Of a stretch of 64,000 nt of DNA, positions 32,952 through 40,506 are shown piece after piece; within the stretch, counting starts at the first letter, position 1, and each line of letters opens with the position of its first letter. Location of the stretch: positions 8,122,001-8,186,000 of the forward strand of contig NZ_CP108053.1 in NCBI RefSeq assembly GCF_036173105.1, read 5' to 3'. The notes below the pieces were generated by a model, which was not told the origin of the DNA, made no database searches, and was given only the letters and a program-made list of their open reading frames with translations. Source of the stretch: Streptomyces sp. NBC_00287 (GTDB taxonomy: Bacteria > Actinomycetota > Actinomycetes > Streptomycetales > Streptomycetaceae). Made by a program: the position numbers and the translations under genes.

Positions 32952-33995
32952 TCAGTCTCGGTCGTCGAAGGTCACGACCACCTTCTCCGCCGCCCCCGGC
33001 GTCATCGCGAGCGCGAAGGCCTGCTCCGCCTCGGCGAACGGGACGCGGTGGCTGATCAGCCGGGCGAACCGCTCCTGGTGCTCGATGAGTTGGGGGGTGA
33101 CCTCGAAGATCTCGGTGGGGTAGCCCTGGGAGGCGATCAGGGTGAGCTCGCTGCGGAGCATGCCGCCGAGGTCGATGGCGTCGGACTTCTTCTGTACGGC
33201 GACCATGACCATCTTCGCGCCCCACTTGGCGGAGTCGATGACGGCGTTGAAGACGGCGGGGGCACCGGCGGCGTCGATGTAGATGTCGGTGCCGGCGCGG
33301 GGCTGGCCGAGGGCGTTGGCGGCCTCGCCGTGCAGCTCGGTCAGCCGCTCGGTGACGTTCTCCGTCGCGGAGTTGACGACCGCGTCGGCGCCGACCGCGA
33401 GCGCGGTCTCCAGGCGCTCCGGGATGACATCGGCGACGACCACATGCTCGACGCCGCGCAGCTTCAGCCAGATCGTGGCGCCCAGACCGATGGGCCCGGC
33501 GCCGAAGACGACGACCTTGTCGGACGGCTTCGCCCCCGAGCGGTTGACGCAGTGCAGGGCGACCGCCATGGGCTCGTTGAGCGCGGCCACGTCGAAGGGG
33601 ACATGGTCCGGGAAGACGGCGACACTTCTGCCGACCTCGGCGTTCTCGATGAGCAGATACTCACTCAGGCCGCCGAGCGGTCCGCCGCAGCCGATGATCC
33701 CGGACGGCGCGCCCTGCGGATTGACCACGACCCGGTCGCCGGCCTTCAGTCCCGAGACCTCGGCGCCGACCTCGACGATCTCACCGGCCGGTTCATGCCC
33801 GAGGGGGAGGGAGGTCATCGATCCGCCGGGGCCGAAGGGGCCACCGCCCAGGTGCAGGAAGAAGGTGTCGGTGCCGCAGATGCCGCAGGCGCGGATCCGG
33901 ACGAGGGCGTCCTTGGGGCCGGGCGCGGGACGCTCGGTCTCGATCACGTCGATCTGGTTCTGCGGGCCGGTCTTGACGGACTTCATCGTGGCCAT
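32952..33995 (-). CDS. Zinc-binding medium-chain alcohol dehydrogenase
   Basis: The protein is 347 aa. The catalytic zinc site has CGICGTDTFF and LGHEPAGEIVEVGAEVSGLK. The four-cysteine structural zinc loop is missing, replaced by NPQGAPSGIIGCGGPLGG. The cofactor domain has VVVFGAGPIGLGATIWLKLR and HVVVADVIPERLETALAVGA. Such enzymes oxidise polyols, aromatic alcohols or sorbitol-like substrates. The ATG at 33995 lies 20 bp from a TGCTTGC palindrome. Divergent from the GntR/FCD gene that precedes the aromatic operon, so it may share that regulator, but its role in the pathway is not evident. Confidence 0.85.
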   Translation of the reverse strand: MATMKSVKTGPQNQIDVIETERPAPGPKDALVRIRACGICGTDTFFLHLGGGPFGPGGSMTSLPLGHEPAGEIVEVGAEVSGLKAGDRVVVNPQGAPSGIIGCGGPLGGLSEYLLIENAEVGRSVAVFPDHVPFDVAALNEPMAVALHCVNRSGAKPSDKVVVFGAGPIGLGATIWLKLRGVEHVVVADVIPERLETALAVGADAVVNSATENVTERLTELHGEAANALGQPRAGTDIYIDAAGAPAVFNAVIDSAKWGAKMVMVAVQKKSDAIDLGGMLRSELTLIASQGYPTEIFEVTPQLIEHQERFARLISHRVPFAEAEQAFALAMTPGAAEKVVVTFDDRD

Positions 33996-34014
33996 GGGAT
34001 GACTCGCTTTCCTT

Positions 34015-34033
34015 TGCTTGCTTTAGGCAAGCA
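34015..34033. promoter_or_regulatory. Palindrome upstream of the alcohol dehydrogenase
   Basis: TGCTTGC-N5-GCAAGCA, a perfect 7-base inverted repeat 20 bp upstream of the alcohol dehydrogenase start. It differs from the AATTGT/ACAATT site 66 bp further along, so a different regulator may bind here. Confidence 0.45.
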
Positions 34034-34098
34034 TGCGCGGATTGATTAAGTCAAGCAACTGACTGACTCTCCCTTGGGTGAGGCAATACCTCGGACAA

Positions 34099-34112
34099 AA
34101 TTGTTGACAATT
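34099..34112. promoter_or_regulatory. GntR/FCD operator-like palindrome (AATTGT-TG-ACAATT)
   Basis: Perfect 6-base inverted repeat around TG, 50 bp upstream of the GntR/FCD start. The ATTGT/ACAAT pattern is of the TTGT-N2-ACAA type known for many FCD regulators. Its core ATTGTTGACAA recurs at 38402, upstream of the MFS remnant. Confidence 0.6.
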
Positions 34113-34162
34113 CTGTTTGGCTAGATTTAGGTTCGACAGGCACTCACTCAGGGAGGGCAACG

Positions 34163-34813
34163 ATGCCGAATGAAGCCCGTCCGAGCACCGGGGAGCAGGC
34201 CAAACAGCACGCGCTCGCGCGGCTGCGGCAGGCGATCCTGCACGGCGAGATGGCACCGGCACAGCGGCTGGTGGAGAACGAACTCGCCGAGCAGTTCGGT
34301 GTGACACGGGCGAGCATCCGTGCCGCGCTCATCGATCTGGAGGCCCAGGGCCTCGTCGAGCGGATCCGCAATCGCGGTTCGCGGGTGCGGGTGGTGACGG
34401 TGGAGGAAGCGGTCGCGATCACCGAGTGCCGCATGGTCCTCGAAGGGCTGTGCGCGGCGAAGGCGGCCGTCGCGGCGAGCGATGAGCAGCTGGCCGAACT
34501 CACCGAGCTGGGCACGGCGATGACCAAGGCCGTGGCCGACGGTGAACCGGTCACCTACTCCGACCTCAACCACGAACTGCACACCAGGATCCGGGAGTTC
34601 TCCGGCCAGCAGACCGCGCTGGAGCTGCTGGAGCGGCTCAACGCCCAACTGGTGCGCCACCGGTTCCAGTTGGCACTGAGGCCCGGGCGTCCGCAGCAGT
34701 CCCTGAGTGAGCATCTGGCGATGATCGAGGCGATCAGGGCCAGGGACCCCGAGGCGGCCGAGGCGGCCGTCCGCGCCCACCTCGGCAGCGTGATCGAGGC
34801 GCTGCGCGACTGA
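34163..34813 (+). CDS. GntR-family regulator, FCD (FadR) subfamily
   Basis: The protein is 216 aa. Winged helix: QHALARLRQAILHGEMAPAQ, LAEQFGVTRASIRAALIDLE, GLVERIRNRGSRVRVV. The all-helical FCD domain has the metal-ligand pattern ITECRMVLEGLCAAKAA, DLNHELHTRIREFSG, SLSEHLAMIEAIRARDPEAA and VRAHLGSV (Asp and three His). Such proteins usually sense carboxylates. It lies 47 bp upstream of the ring-cleavage operon in the same direction and probably controls it and the nearby transporter. GGGAGG lies before the ATG. Confidence 0.88.
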   Translation: MPNEARPSTGEQAKQHALARLRQAILHGEMAPAQRLVENELAEQFGVTRASIRAALIDLEAQGLVERIRNRGSRVRVVTVEEAVAITECRMVLEGLCAAKAAVAASDEQLAELTELGTAMTKAVADGEPVTYSDLNHELHTRIREFSGQQTALELLERLNAQLVRHRFQLALRPGRPQQSLSEHLAMIEAIRARDPEAAEAAVRAHLGSVIEALRD

Positions 34814-34860
34814 ACCTCGCGCGAGGCGGGCGCCCACCTGTCATCAAGGAGTTCGCAATC

Positions 34861-35610
34861 ATGACTCAGGCCAACGCGCCCGCCCCGCCACGTTCGACGC
34901 TCGTCGTCACCGCGCATGCCGGGGACTTCGTGTGGCGGGCGGGCGGTGCCATCGCCCTGGCCGCCGCCCGCGGGGAGAAGGTCACCGTCGCCTGTCTGAC
35001 CTTCGGTGAGCGCGGCGAGTCCGCCAAGGCGTGGCGCGAGGGGAAGAAGCTGGCGGAGATCAAGGCGATACGGCGGGACGAGGCCGAGCGGGCCGCCGCC
35101 ACCCTCGGCGCCGAGGTCCGCTTCTTCGACGCCGGCGACTACCCGCTGATCGCTACGCCGGAGCTGACCGACCAGCTCGTCGAGGTCTACCGCGAAACTC
35201 AGCCGGAGGTCGTCCTCACCCACCCCACCGAGGACCCGTACAACCGCGACCACCCCGCCGCCAACCGCATGGCCCTGGAGGCCCGGGTGCTCGCCCAGGC
35301 CATCGGCTACCCGGGCAAGGGCGAGATCATCGGCGCCCCGCCGGTCTTCTTCTTCGAGCCCCACCAGCCCGAGATGAGCGGCTTCAAGCCCGAGGTACTC
35401 CTCGACATCACCGAGGCCTGGGAAACCAAGCGCAAGGCCATGGAGTGCCTCGGCGCCCAGCAGCATCTGTGGGACTACTACACCGACCTCGCCGTCCGGC
35501 GCGGCGTCCAGCTCAAGCGCAATGCCGGACCCAATCTGGGTCTCGCCCACAAGACCATGGCCGAGGCGTACATGCGTCCTTACCCGCAGATCGCGAAGGA
35601 GCTGGCATGA
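34861..35610 (+). CDS. galB: 4-oxalomesaconate hydratase (GalB type, PIG-L fold)
   Basis: Hydrates 4-oxalomesaconate to 4-carboxy-4-hydroxy-2-oxoadipate in protocatechuate 4,5-cleavage and gallate breakdown. The protein is 249 aa. The PIG-L/LmbE fold normally begins AHPDD; here it reads TAHAGDFVWRAGGAIALAAA, the variant I recall from GalB of Pseudomonas putida (SADFVWRAGGAIA). CLTFGERGESAKAWREGKK and VVLTHPTEDPYNRDHPAANR also match that subgroup and carry the zinc histidines. First gene of a coupled four-gene operon; its stop overlaps the aldolase start (ATGA). Confidence 0.88.
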   Translation: MTQANAPAPPRSTLVVTAHAGDFVWRAGGAIALAAARGEKVTVACLTFGERGESAKAWREGKKLAEIKAIRRDEAERAAATLGAEVRFFDAGDYPLIATPELTDQLVEVYRETQPEVVLTHPTEDPYNRDHPAANRMALEARVLAQAIGYPGKGEIIGAPPVFFFEPHQPEMSGFKPEVLLDITEAWETKRKAMECLGAQQHLWDYYTDLAVRRGVQLKRNAGPNLGLAHKTMAEAYMRPYPQIAKELA

Positions 35611-36311
35611 GCGGCGTCATCGTCACCGGCCCGCCCAAGGCGGACGCGAAGGATGTCGAGGCGCTCGCCGGGTTCGGGGTGGCCACCGTCAGTGAGGCGA
35701 TGGGGCGAACGGGCCTGCTCGGTCCGGGAATTCGCCCGATCCAGCAGGGCGTACGGGTCGCCGGTACCGCGGTGACCGTGCTCAGCTGGCCCGGCGACAA
35801 CCTCATGATCCACGCCGCCGTGGAGCAGTGCGGCGAGGGGGACGTCCTGGTCGTCACCACCACATCGCCCTCCACGGACGGCATGTTCGGCGAGCTGTTC
35901 GCGACCGCGCTCCAACAGCGGGGCGTCAAGGGGCTCGTGATCAACGCGGGCATCCGGGACACCCAGGAGCTGCGCGAGATGGACTTCCCGGCCTGGTCCC
36001 GTGCGGTCTCGGCGCAGGGCACGGTTAAGGCGACCGGCGGCTCAGTCAATGTCCCCGTCGCCATCGACGGCCAGATGATCCGCCCCGGCGATGTGATCCT
36101 CGCCGACGACGACGGCGTGGTCGTCGTTCCCCGCGAACGCGCCCGGGAGACGGCCGAGAAGTCCGAGGCCCGCGAGGCCAAGGAGGAGAGGTCGCGGGCG
36201 GCGTTCCTGGACGGCCAACTGGGCCTGGACCGTTATGGGTTGCGGGAGACGCTGGTTCGGCTGGGCGTGACATACCAGTCGTACGAGGAGTACGCGGGAG
36301 AGCGACCGTGA
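35607..36311 (+). CDS. 4-carboxy-4-hydroxy-2-oxoadipate aldolase (RraA-like, GalC/LigK type)
   Basis: Cleaves 4-carboxy-4-hydroxy-2-oxoadipate to pyruvate and oxaloacetate. The protein is 234 aa with an RraA-like fold: GVATVSEAMGRTGLLGPGI, GTAVTVLSWPGDNLMIHAAV, CGEGDVLVVTTTSPSTDGMF, LVINAGIRDTQELREMDFPA (the Arg-Asp active-site pair) and VRPGDVILADDDGVVVVPR-like sequence. The C-terminal helix (EERSRAAFLDGQLGLDRYGL) is the extension seen in class II pyruvate aldolases of this pathway. Overlaps both neighbours by 4 bases, so it is translated with them. Confidence 0.88.
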   Translation: MSGVIVTGPPKADAKDVEALAGFGVATVSEAMGRTGLLGPGIRPIQQGVRVAGTAVTVLSWPGDNLMIHAAVEQCGEGDVLVVTTTSPSTDGMFGELFATALQQRGVKGLVINAGIRDTQELREMDFPAWSRAVSAQGTVKATGGSVNVPVAIDGQMIRPGDVILADDDGVVVVPRERARETAEKSEAREAKEERSRAAFLDGQLGLDRYGLRETLVRLGVTYQSYEEYAGERP

Positions 36312-37405
36312 GCTCTCTGCCCGACGGGCTGCCCTGTCTGCTGATGCGCGGCGGGACCTCCAAGGGCGCCTACTTCCTCGCCGGTGACCTGCCCGCCGAA
36401 CCGGCCGCCCGGGACGAGCTGCTGCTGCGGATCATGGGCAGTCCGGATGCGCGTCAGATCGACGGGCTCGGCGGAGCCCACCCGCTCACCAGCAAGGTGG
36501 CCGTGGTGTCGCCGTCGGCCGACCCGCACGCCGATGTCGACTACCTCTTCCTCCAAGTGGCCGTCGACAGACCCGAGGTGAGTGACCGTCAGAACTGCGG
36601 GAACATCTTCGCCGGGATCGGCCCCTTTGCCGTGGAGCGGGGGCTCGTCGCGGCGGGGGAGCGGGAGACCGTCGTCCGTATCCGCATGGTCAACTCCGGT
36701 GACTACGCGACGGCGACCTTCCCGACGCCGGGCGGCCGGGTCGACTACACGGGGGATGCCGAGATCTCGGGCGTGCCCGGGACGGCCGCGCCCGTGGTGA
36801 TCGAGTTCCCGCCGGGCGCCTCGGCCCTGCTGCCCACCGGACACGTCCGGGACGAGATCGACGGCGTGCAGGTGACCTGCGTGGACAACGGTATGCCGAC
36901 GGTTCTCATGGCGGCCACCGCGCTCAAGGTCACCGGGTACGAGTCACCCGAGGACCTGGAGGAGGACACCGAACTCGCGGCCCGACTACGGGCGATCCGG
37001 CTGAAGGCGGGCCGCCTCATGGGCCTCGGTGATGTGTCCGAGACCACCGTCCCGAAGCTGACGCTGCTCGCCCCGCCCCGCCACGGCGGTGCCGTCACCA
37101 CGCGCACCTTCATCCCCGTACGCTGCCACACCTCGATCGGGGTGCTGGGCGCGGCCAGTGTGGCCGCGGGCCTGCGGATCGACCGAGGCGTGGGCGCCGA
37201 CCTGGCTCGGCTCGACCCCGGCTGCGACCGCGTCCGTATCGAACACCCCACGGGCTTCCTGGACATCGAGAGCAGCCTCGGCACCGATGCCGAAGGACGG
37301 CCGTCCGCCCGCCGTACCGCCGTGGTCCGCACGGCTCGCAAGATCTTCGACGGCACCGTCTTCCCCAGGGCCGCCGCCGCACAACCCCTTGGAGGTCCCC
37401 GATGA
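36308..37405 (+). CDS. galD: 4-oxalomesaconate tautomerase (GalD type, PrpF family)
   Basis: Isomerises the keto and enol forms of 4-oxalomesaconate. The protein is 365 aa with a two-domain PrpF fold: PCLLMRGGTSKGAYFLAGDL at the start, ARQIDGLGGAHPLTSKVAVV, RQNCGNIFAGIGPFAVERGL (catalytic Cys), VRCHTSIGVLGAASVAAGLR and the HPTGFLD motif. PrpF relatives act on aconitate isomers; the operon partners point to GalD. A GTG start overlaps the aldolase stop. A tautomerase of this kind is needed when gallate rather than protocatechuate is cleaved, as the ring-opening product is already at the 4-oxalomesaconate level. Confidence 0.86.
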   Translation: MSSLPDGLPCLLMRGGTSKGAYFLAGDLPAEPAARDELLLRIMGSPDARQIDGLGGAHPLTSKVAVVSPSADPHADVDYLFLQVAVDRPEVSDRQNCGNIFAGIGPFAVERGLVAAGERETVVRIRMVNSGDYATATFPTPGGRVDYTGDAEISGVPGTAAPVVIEFPPGASALLPTGHVRDEIDGVQVTCVDNGMPTVLMAATALKVTGYESPEDLEEDTELAARLRAIRLKAGRLMGLGDVSETTVPKLTLLAPPRHGGAVTTRTFIPVRCHTSIGVLGAASVAAGLRIDRGVGADLARLDPGCDRVRIEHPTGFLDIESSLGTDAEGRPSARRTAVVRTARKIFDGTVFPRAAAAQPLGGPR

Positions 37406-38352
37406 CTCCGCCGCTCGGCGACATCGCCCACATCGGCCATGCCCAACTCTTCACCCCCGACCTGGACGCCGGCGTCGCCTTCTTCACCGACTATCTGGGC
37501 CTGACGGTCAATCACCAGCAAGGCGACAACGTCTACTTGCGGACCTTCGACGACTACGAGCACCACAGCCTGGTCCTCACCGCCCGCGACCGGCCCGGCC
37601 TCGGCCGACTCGCCCTGCGCACCTCGAGCGAAGAGGCACTGCACCGTCGTATCAAGGCAGTTGAGGAGTCGGGCGGCTCCGGACACTGGGTCGAGGACCA
37701 GCCCGGCCTCGGCAAGCTGTATGTCACCACCGACCCCGACGGCCATGAACACGCCCTGTACTGGGAGAGCGAACACTACGAGGCGCCCGAGGAGTTGAGG
37801 CCTGCGCTGAAGAACCAGCCGCAGGCCAAACCGAATCGGGGCGTGGGCGTACGACGGCTCGACCACATCAACTTCCTCGCCGCCGACGTGCTCGCCAACG
37901 CCGAGTTCCAGCAACGCGTGCTCGGCGCCCGGCCGACGGAACAGATCCGGCTCGACAGCGGGAAGATCGCGGCGCGCTGGCTGACGTACACGAACAAGTC
38001 GTACGACGTCGTCTACACCTCGGACTGGACCGGCAGCGCGGGGCGGCTGCACCACATCGCCTTCGCCACCGACACCCGCGAGGACATCCTGCGCGCCGCC
38101 GATCTCGCCATCGACAGCGGGGTGTTCATCGAGACGGGACCGCACAAGCACGCCATCCAGCAGACGTTCTTCCTCTACGTCTACGAGCCGGGCGGCAACC
38201 GGATCGAGCTGTGCAATCCGCTCACCCGGCTGGTGCTGGCGCCCGACTGGCCGCTGATCACCTGGACCGAGGAGGAGCGGAAGAAGGGACAGGCCTGGGG
38301 CCTGAAGACCATCGAGTCCTTCCATACGCACGGGACGCCACCGGTCGCGTAG
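37402..38352 (+). CDS. Type I (VOC) extradiol ring-cleavage dioxygenase
   Basis: Opens a catecholic ring with Fe(II) and O2. The protein is 316 aa: two tandem VOC modules, the N-terminal one degenerate (IGHAQLFTPDLDAGVAFFTD) and the C-terminal one catalytic. Metal ligands: His in VRRLDHINFLAADVLANAE, His in GRLHHIAFATDTREDI, Glu in PGGNRIELCNPLTR. The second-sphere HAIQQTFFLYVYEPGGN stretch is as in catechol 2,3-dioxygenases. Encoded after GalB, aldolase and GalD genes with a 4-base overlap, so it presumably forms their substrate. The characterised gallate and protocatechuate 4,5-dioxygenases belong to the unrelated LigAB fold, which makes the pairing unusual. Confidence 0.87.
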   Translation: MTPPLGDIAHIGHAQLFTPDLDAGVAFFTDYLGLTVNHQQGDNVYLRTFDDYEHHSLVLTARDRPGLGRLALRTSSEEALHRRIKAVEESGGSGHWVEDQPGLGKLYVTTDPDGHEHALYWESEHYEAPEELRPALKNQPQAKPNRGVGVRRLDHINFLAADVLANAEFQQRVLGARPTEQIRLDSGKIAARWLTYTNKSYDVVYTSDWTGSAGRLHHIAFATDTREDILRAADLAIDSGVFIETGPHKHAIQQTFFLYVYEPGGNRIELCNPLTRLVLAPDWPLITWTEEERKKGQAWGLKTIESFHTHGTPPVA

Positions 38353-38401
38353 CGCGATCGCGTCAGGGCCGTACCGGTCGGGCGGCGAGATTGTCGATGA
38401 G

Positions 38402-38412
38402 ATTGTTGACAA
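38402..38412. promoter_or_regulatory. Second GntR/FCD operator-like site (ATTGTTGACAA)
   Basis: Identical over 11 bases to the core of the palindrome at 34099-34112. It overlaps a possible -35 (TTGACA) and lies 30 nt before the first ATG of the truncated MFS gene. Suggests that the transporter was in the same regulon as the ring-cleavage operon. Confidence 0.5.
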
Positions 38413-38441
38413 AAACGTTGACTCTTTCGTACGGCTCCAGC

Positions 38442-39572
38442 ATGCTGGTCGGCGCCCTGACCGCCGGTACCGTCGCGGACCGGATCGGGCGCAAGAAGCT
38501 GATGGTCTCCTGCGTGGTCCTGTTCTCGCTGGCCTCGGGCGGGTGCGCGATCGCCGACTCCGTCGCGGTCTTCGGCCTCGGCCGGACGCTGGCGGGCGTC
38601 GGCCTCGGTGGGCTGCTCCCCACCGCGATCAGCATGGTCTCCGACTACGCTCCGCGCGGCCGCGGCGCGATCATCATCGGCCTGCTGATGACCGCCCACC
38701 ACGCGGGCGGCATCCCCTCCGCCTACGTCGCCAAGTGGCTCATCGAGCCGGCCGGCTGGCGCGCCGCCTTCTGGGTCTGTGTGCTCCCGCTGCTCTTCGC
38801 CCCCGTGCTCGCCAAGTTCCTGCCCGAGTCCCTGAGCTTCCTTCTCGCCAAGGGCCGCACCGAGGAGGCCCGCGCCCTGGCCGTCCGCTACGACGTCGAA
38901 CTCCCCGCAGCCAAGACCGACAAGCCGGGCTCCGCCGACCGCTGGGCCAACCTCGTGGGCCTGTTCCGCGGCGGCGAGTGGATGCAGACCCTGCTGTACT
39001 GGCTCGCCTCCTTCGGCGGACTGCTGCTGGTCTACGGCGTCGCCACCTGGCTGCCCACCCTGATGCGCGCCGAGGGCTACGAGCTGGGCTCCGCGCTGAC
39101 CTTCGTCGTCGTCTTCAACCTCGGCGGCATCGTGGGCATGCTGGTGGCCGGCCGCGCCGCCGACCGCTTCGGCGCCCCGCGTATCTCCGCGATCTGGTTC
39201 GCGCTGACCGCGGCCGGGGTGTTCCTGCTCAGCGTCCATATGCCGCTCGGGGTGACCATGACGGTCGTCTTCCTCACCGGGGTGTTCCTCAACAGCGCCC
39301 AGACGATGATCTACGCGACGGTCTCGATCCGCTCGACCCCCGAGAACCGCGCCACCGCCGTCGGCTGGACCTCCGGCATGGGCCGCTTCGGCGCCGTCTT
39401 CGGACCGTGGCTCGGCGGCCAGCTGCTCGCCGCGAACAACGGGGATTGGGGCTTCACCGCCTTCGCGCTCGCCGGTCTGTCGTCCATGGTCTTCATCGGG
39501 ATCGCCGCGCTGCGGGGCGGGCGCAAGACCACCTCCGACAGCACTCCGCAGGAGCTGGTCACCACGCACTGA
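38442..39572 (+). pseudogene. MFS transporter, aromatic-acid:H+ symporter type, N-terminally truncated
   Basis: About 376 residues remain of a family that usually has about 440-450. Similarity is clear from SYGSSMLVGALTAGTVADRI and GRKKLMVSCVVLFSLASGG (loop 2-3 motif) through RTLAGVGLGGLLPTAISMVS, HHAGGIPSAYVAKWLIEPAG and VFNLGGIVGMLVAGRAADRF to the C-terminus. TM1, with the DGxD signature essential in AAHS transporters, and most of TM2 are missing. In-frame similarity starts at about 38429, only 16 nt after the operator-like site, so an internal deletion probably joined the promoter to codon 60 or so. Translation could still start at ATG 38442, but transport is unlikely. It would have imported the aromatic acid degraded by the preceding operon. 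Confidence 0.75.
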
Positions 39573-39580
39573 GCAGGCGT

Positions 39581-39617
39581 GACGCCGGCCACCGCGTGAA
39601 GAGGCGGGGCCGGCGTC
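39581..39617 (+). terminator. Hairpin after the MFS remnant
   Basis: GACGCCGGCC at 39581-39590 pairs perfectly with GGCCGGCGTC at 39608-39617 around a 17-nt loop. No T-run follows, as is common for Streptomyces terminators. Begins 8 nt after the MFS stop. Confidence 0.5.
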
Positions 39618-39635
39618 GTCGTAAGGTCTGCACCT

Positions 39636-40145
39636 ATGCATGACGAAAGAGACCCGCGGATCGGGCGAGCCGCACTGATCGGTGCCGTCGTCGGTGCGCT
39701 GCTCTGCGGTGCGATCGCCTTGGGCGGCCTGGCCAAGCTCCACGCGCCGGGGTGGGCTGGGGCGATCGGGGTCCTCATGATCCTGGGGCTCGGCGCCTGG
39801 ACCGGCACGAGCATCGGCCGCCGGCGTGGCGTACGCGACGCGGTTCTCGAACCGGGGGAGGAAGTGCTCGGCACCTACACGGTCCGGCCCCCGTATGCCG
39901 AACACACCCCGCCCGATCTCCACAACGGCCCGCAGTACGCGGTGCGGGTGACCACGCTTGGCATCCAGCTGTGGGAGCGCTCGGTGCTGCTGTGGCGGTA
40001 CCCGTGGCCGGAACTGCGCGTCCTCGTCGACGGTCCGCGGCTGCGGCTGCACCGCGAGGGTGAGGAGGTCGGGACCCTGCTGCTGGAGCCGCCCGGCAGC
40101 GTGCACGAGATCGTGGCGGCCGCCCGGCGATACGGGACCGGCTGA
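39636..40145 (+). CDS. Hypothetical membrane protein, two TM helices and a C-terminal globular domain
   Basis: The protein is 169 aa. The first 60 residues hold two helices (ALIGAVVGALLCGAIALGGL and WAGAIGVLMILGLGAWTGTS). A soluble domain follows, with VLEPGEEVLGTYTVRPPYAE and LLWRYPWPELRVLVDGPRLR. No known domain is recognised; the soluble part resembles PH-like folds found next to short membrane anchors, but that is a guess. No ribosome site is seen; TAAGGT at 39622 could be a -10 for a leaderless message starting at ATG 39636. Isolated between two decayed genes. Confidence 0.7.
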   Translation: MHDERDPRIGRAALIGAVVGALLCGAIALGGLAKLHAPGWAGAIGVLMILGLGAWTGTSIGRRRGVRDAVLEPGEEVLGTYTVRPPYAEHTPPDLHNGPQYAVRVTTLGIQLWERSVLLWRYPWPELRVLVDGPRLRLHREGEEVGTLLLEPPGSVHEIVAAARRYGTG

Positions 40146-40181
40146 GTTCCGGGCCCCTTACGCACATTCGCGGCCACCGAG

Positions 40182-40490
40182 GTGTGGACGGATGTCTTGA
40201 GGGCCGCGGTCTGGATGATCTCCGAGCCTCGGCGACGACCGTACGGGCCGCCCGAGTACGCGCCGGTCAAGAGCAAGGCGGCCGGCAATTACATGATCGG
40301 CACGGTCAGCAAGAACGAGGCCCTGCGCGCCGGTTTCGACGACGCCCTGCTCCTCGACGACCGCGGCAATCTGCCGGTCAGCCGCATCGATGATCATTAC
40401 TACGACCTCGGCGGCAACGACCTGCTGCGCGGGATCATCACCGGATACCGGCAACTGATCGAGGCAGCAGGCTCCACCAGGGAGCCGTAA
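40182..40490 (+). pseudogene. Class IV aminotransferase (IlvE-like) remnant
   Basis: The open frame encodes 102 residues. PVKSKAAGNYMIGTVSKNEA and LRAGFDDALLLDDRGNL correspond to the K-A-x-G-N-Y segment and the EALRAGxDEALLLD block that surround the PLP-lysine region in branched-chain/D-amino acid aminotransferases (about 300 aa). The similarity stops abruptly at NLPVSRIDDHYYDLGGNDLL, where the family would continue with an AEGSGENxF motif. The N-terminal half is absent. The frame could be translated from a GTG at 40182, but it lacks the means for catalysis. Best read as a relic. Confidence 0.6.
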
Positions 40491-40506
40491 GAGCAGAGGC
40501 GCGTGC

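Noticed and set aside
38000..38015. TACGACGTCGT inside the dioxygenase gene as a sixth EPS operator
   Set aside because: Lies within coding sequence, lacks the GTAT/ATAC flanks and is explained by codons.
40182..40490. Intact small gene
   Set aside because: Part of an aminotransferase domain missing both its N-terminal half and the motif that should follow; treated as a relic.
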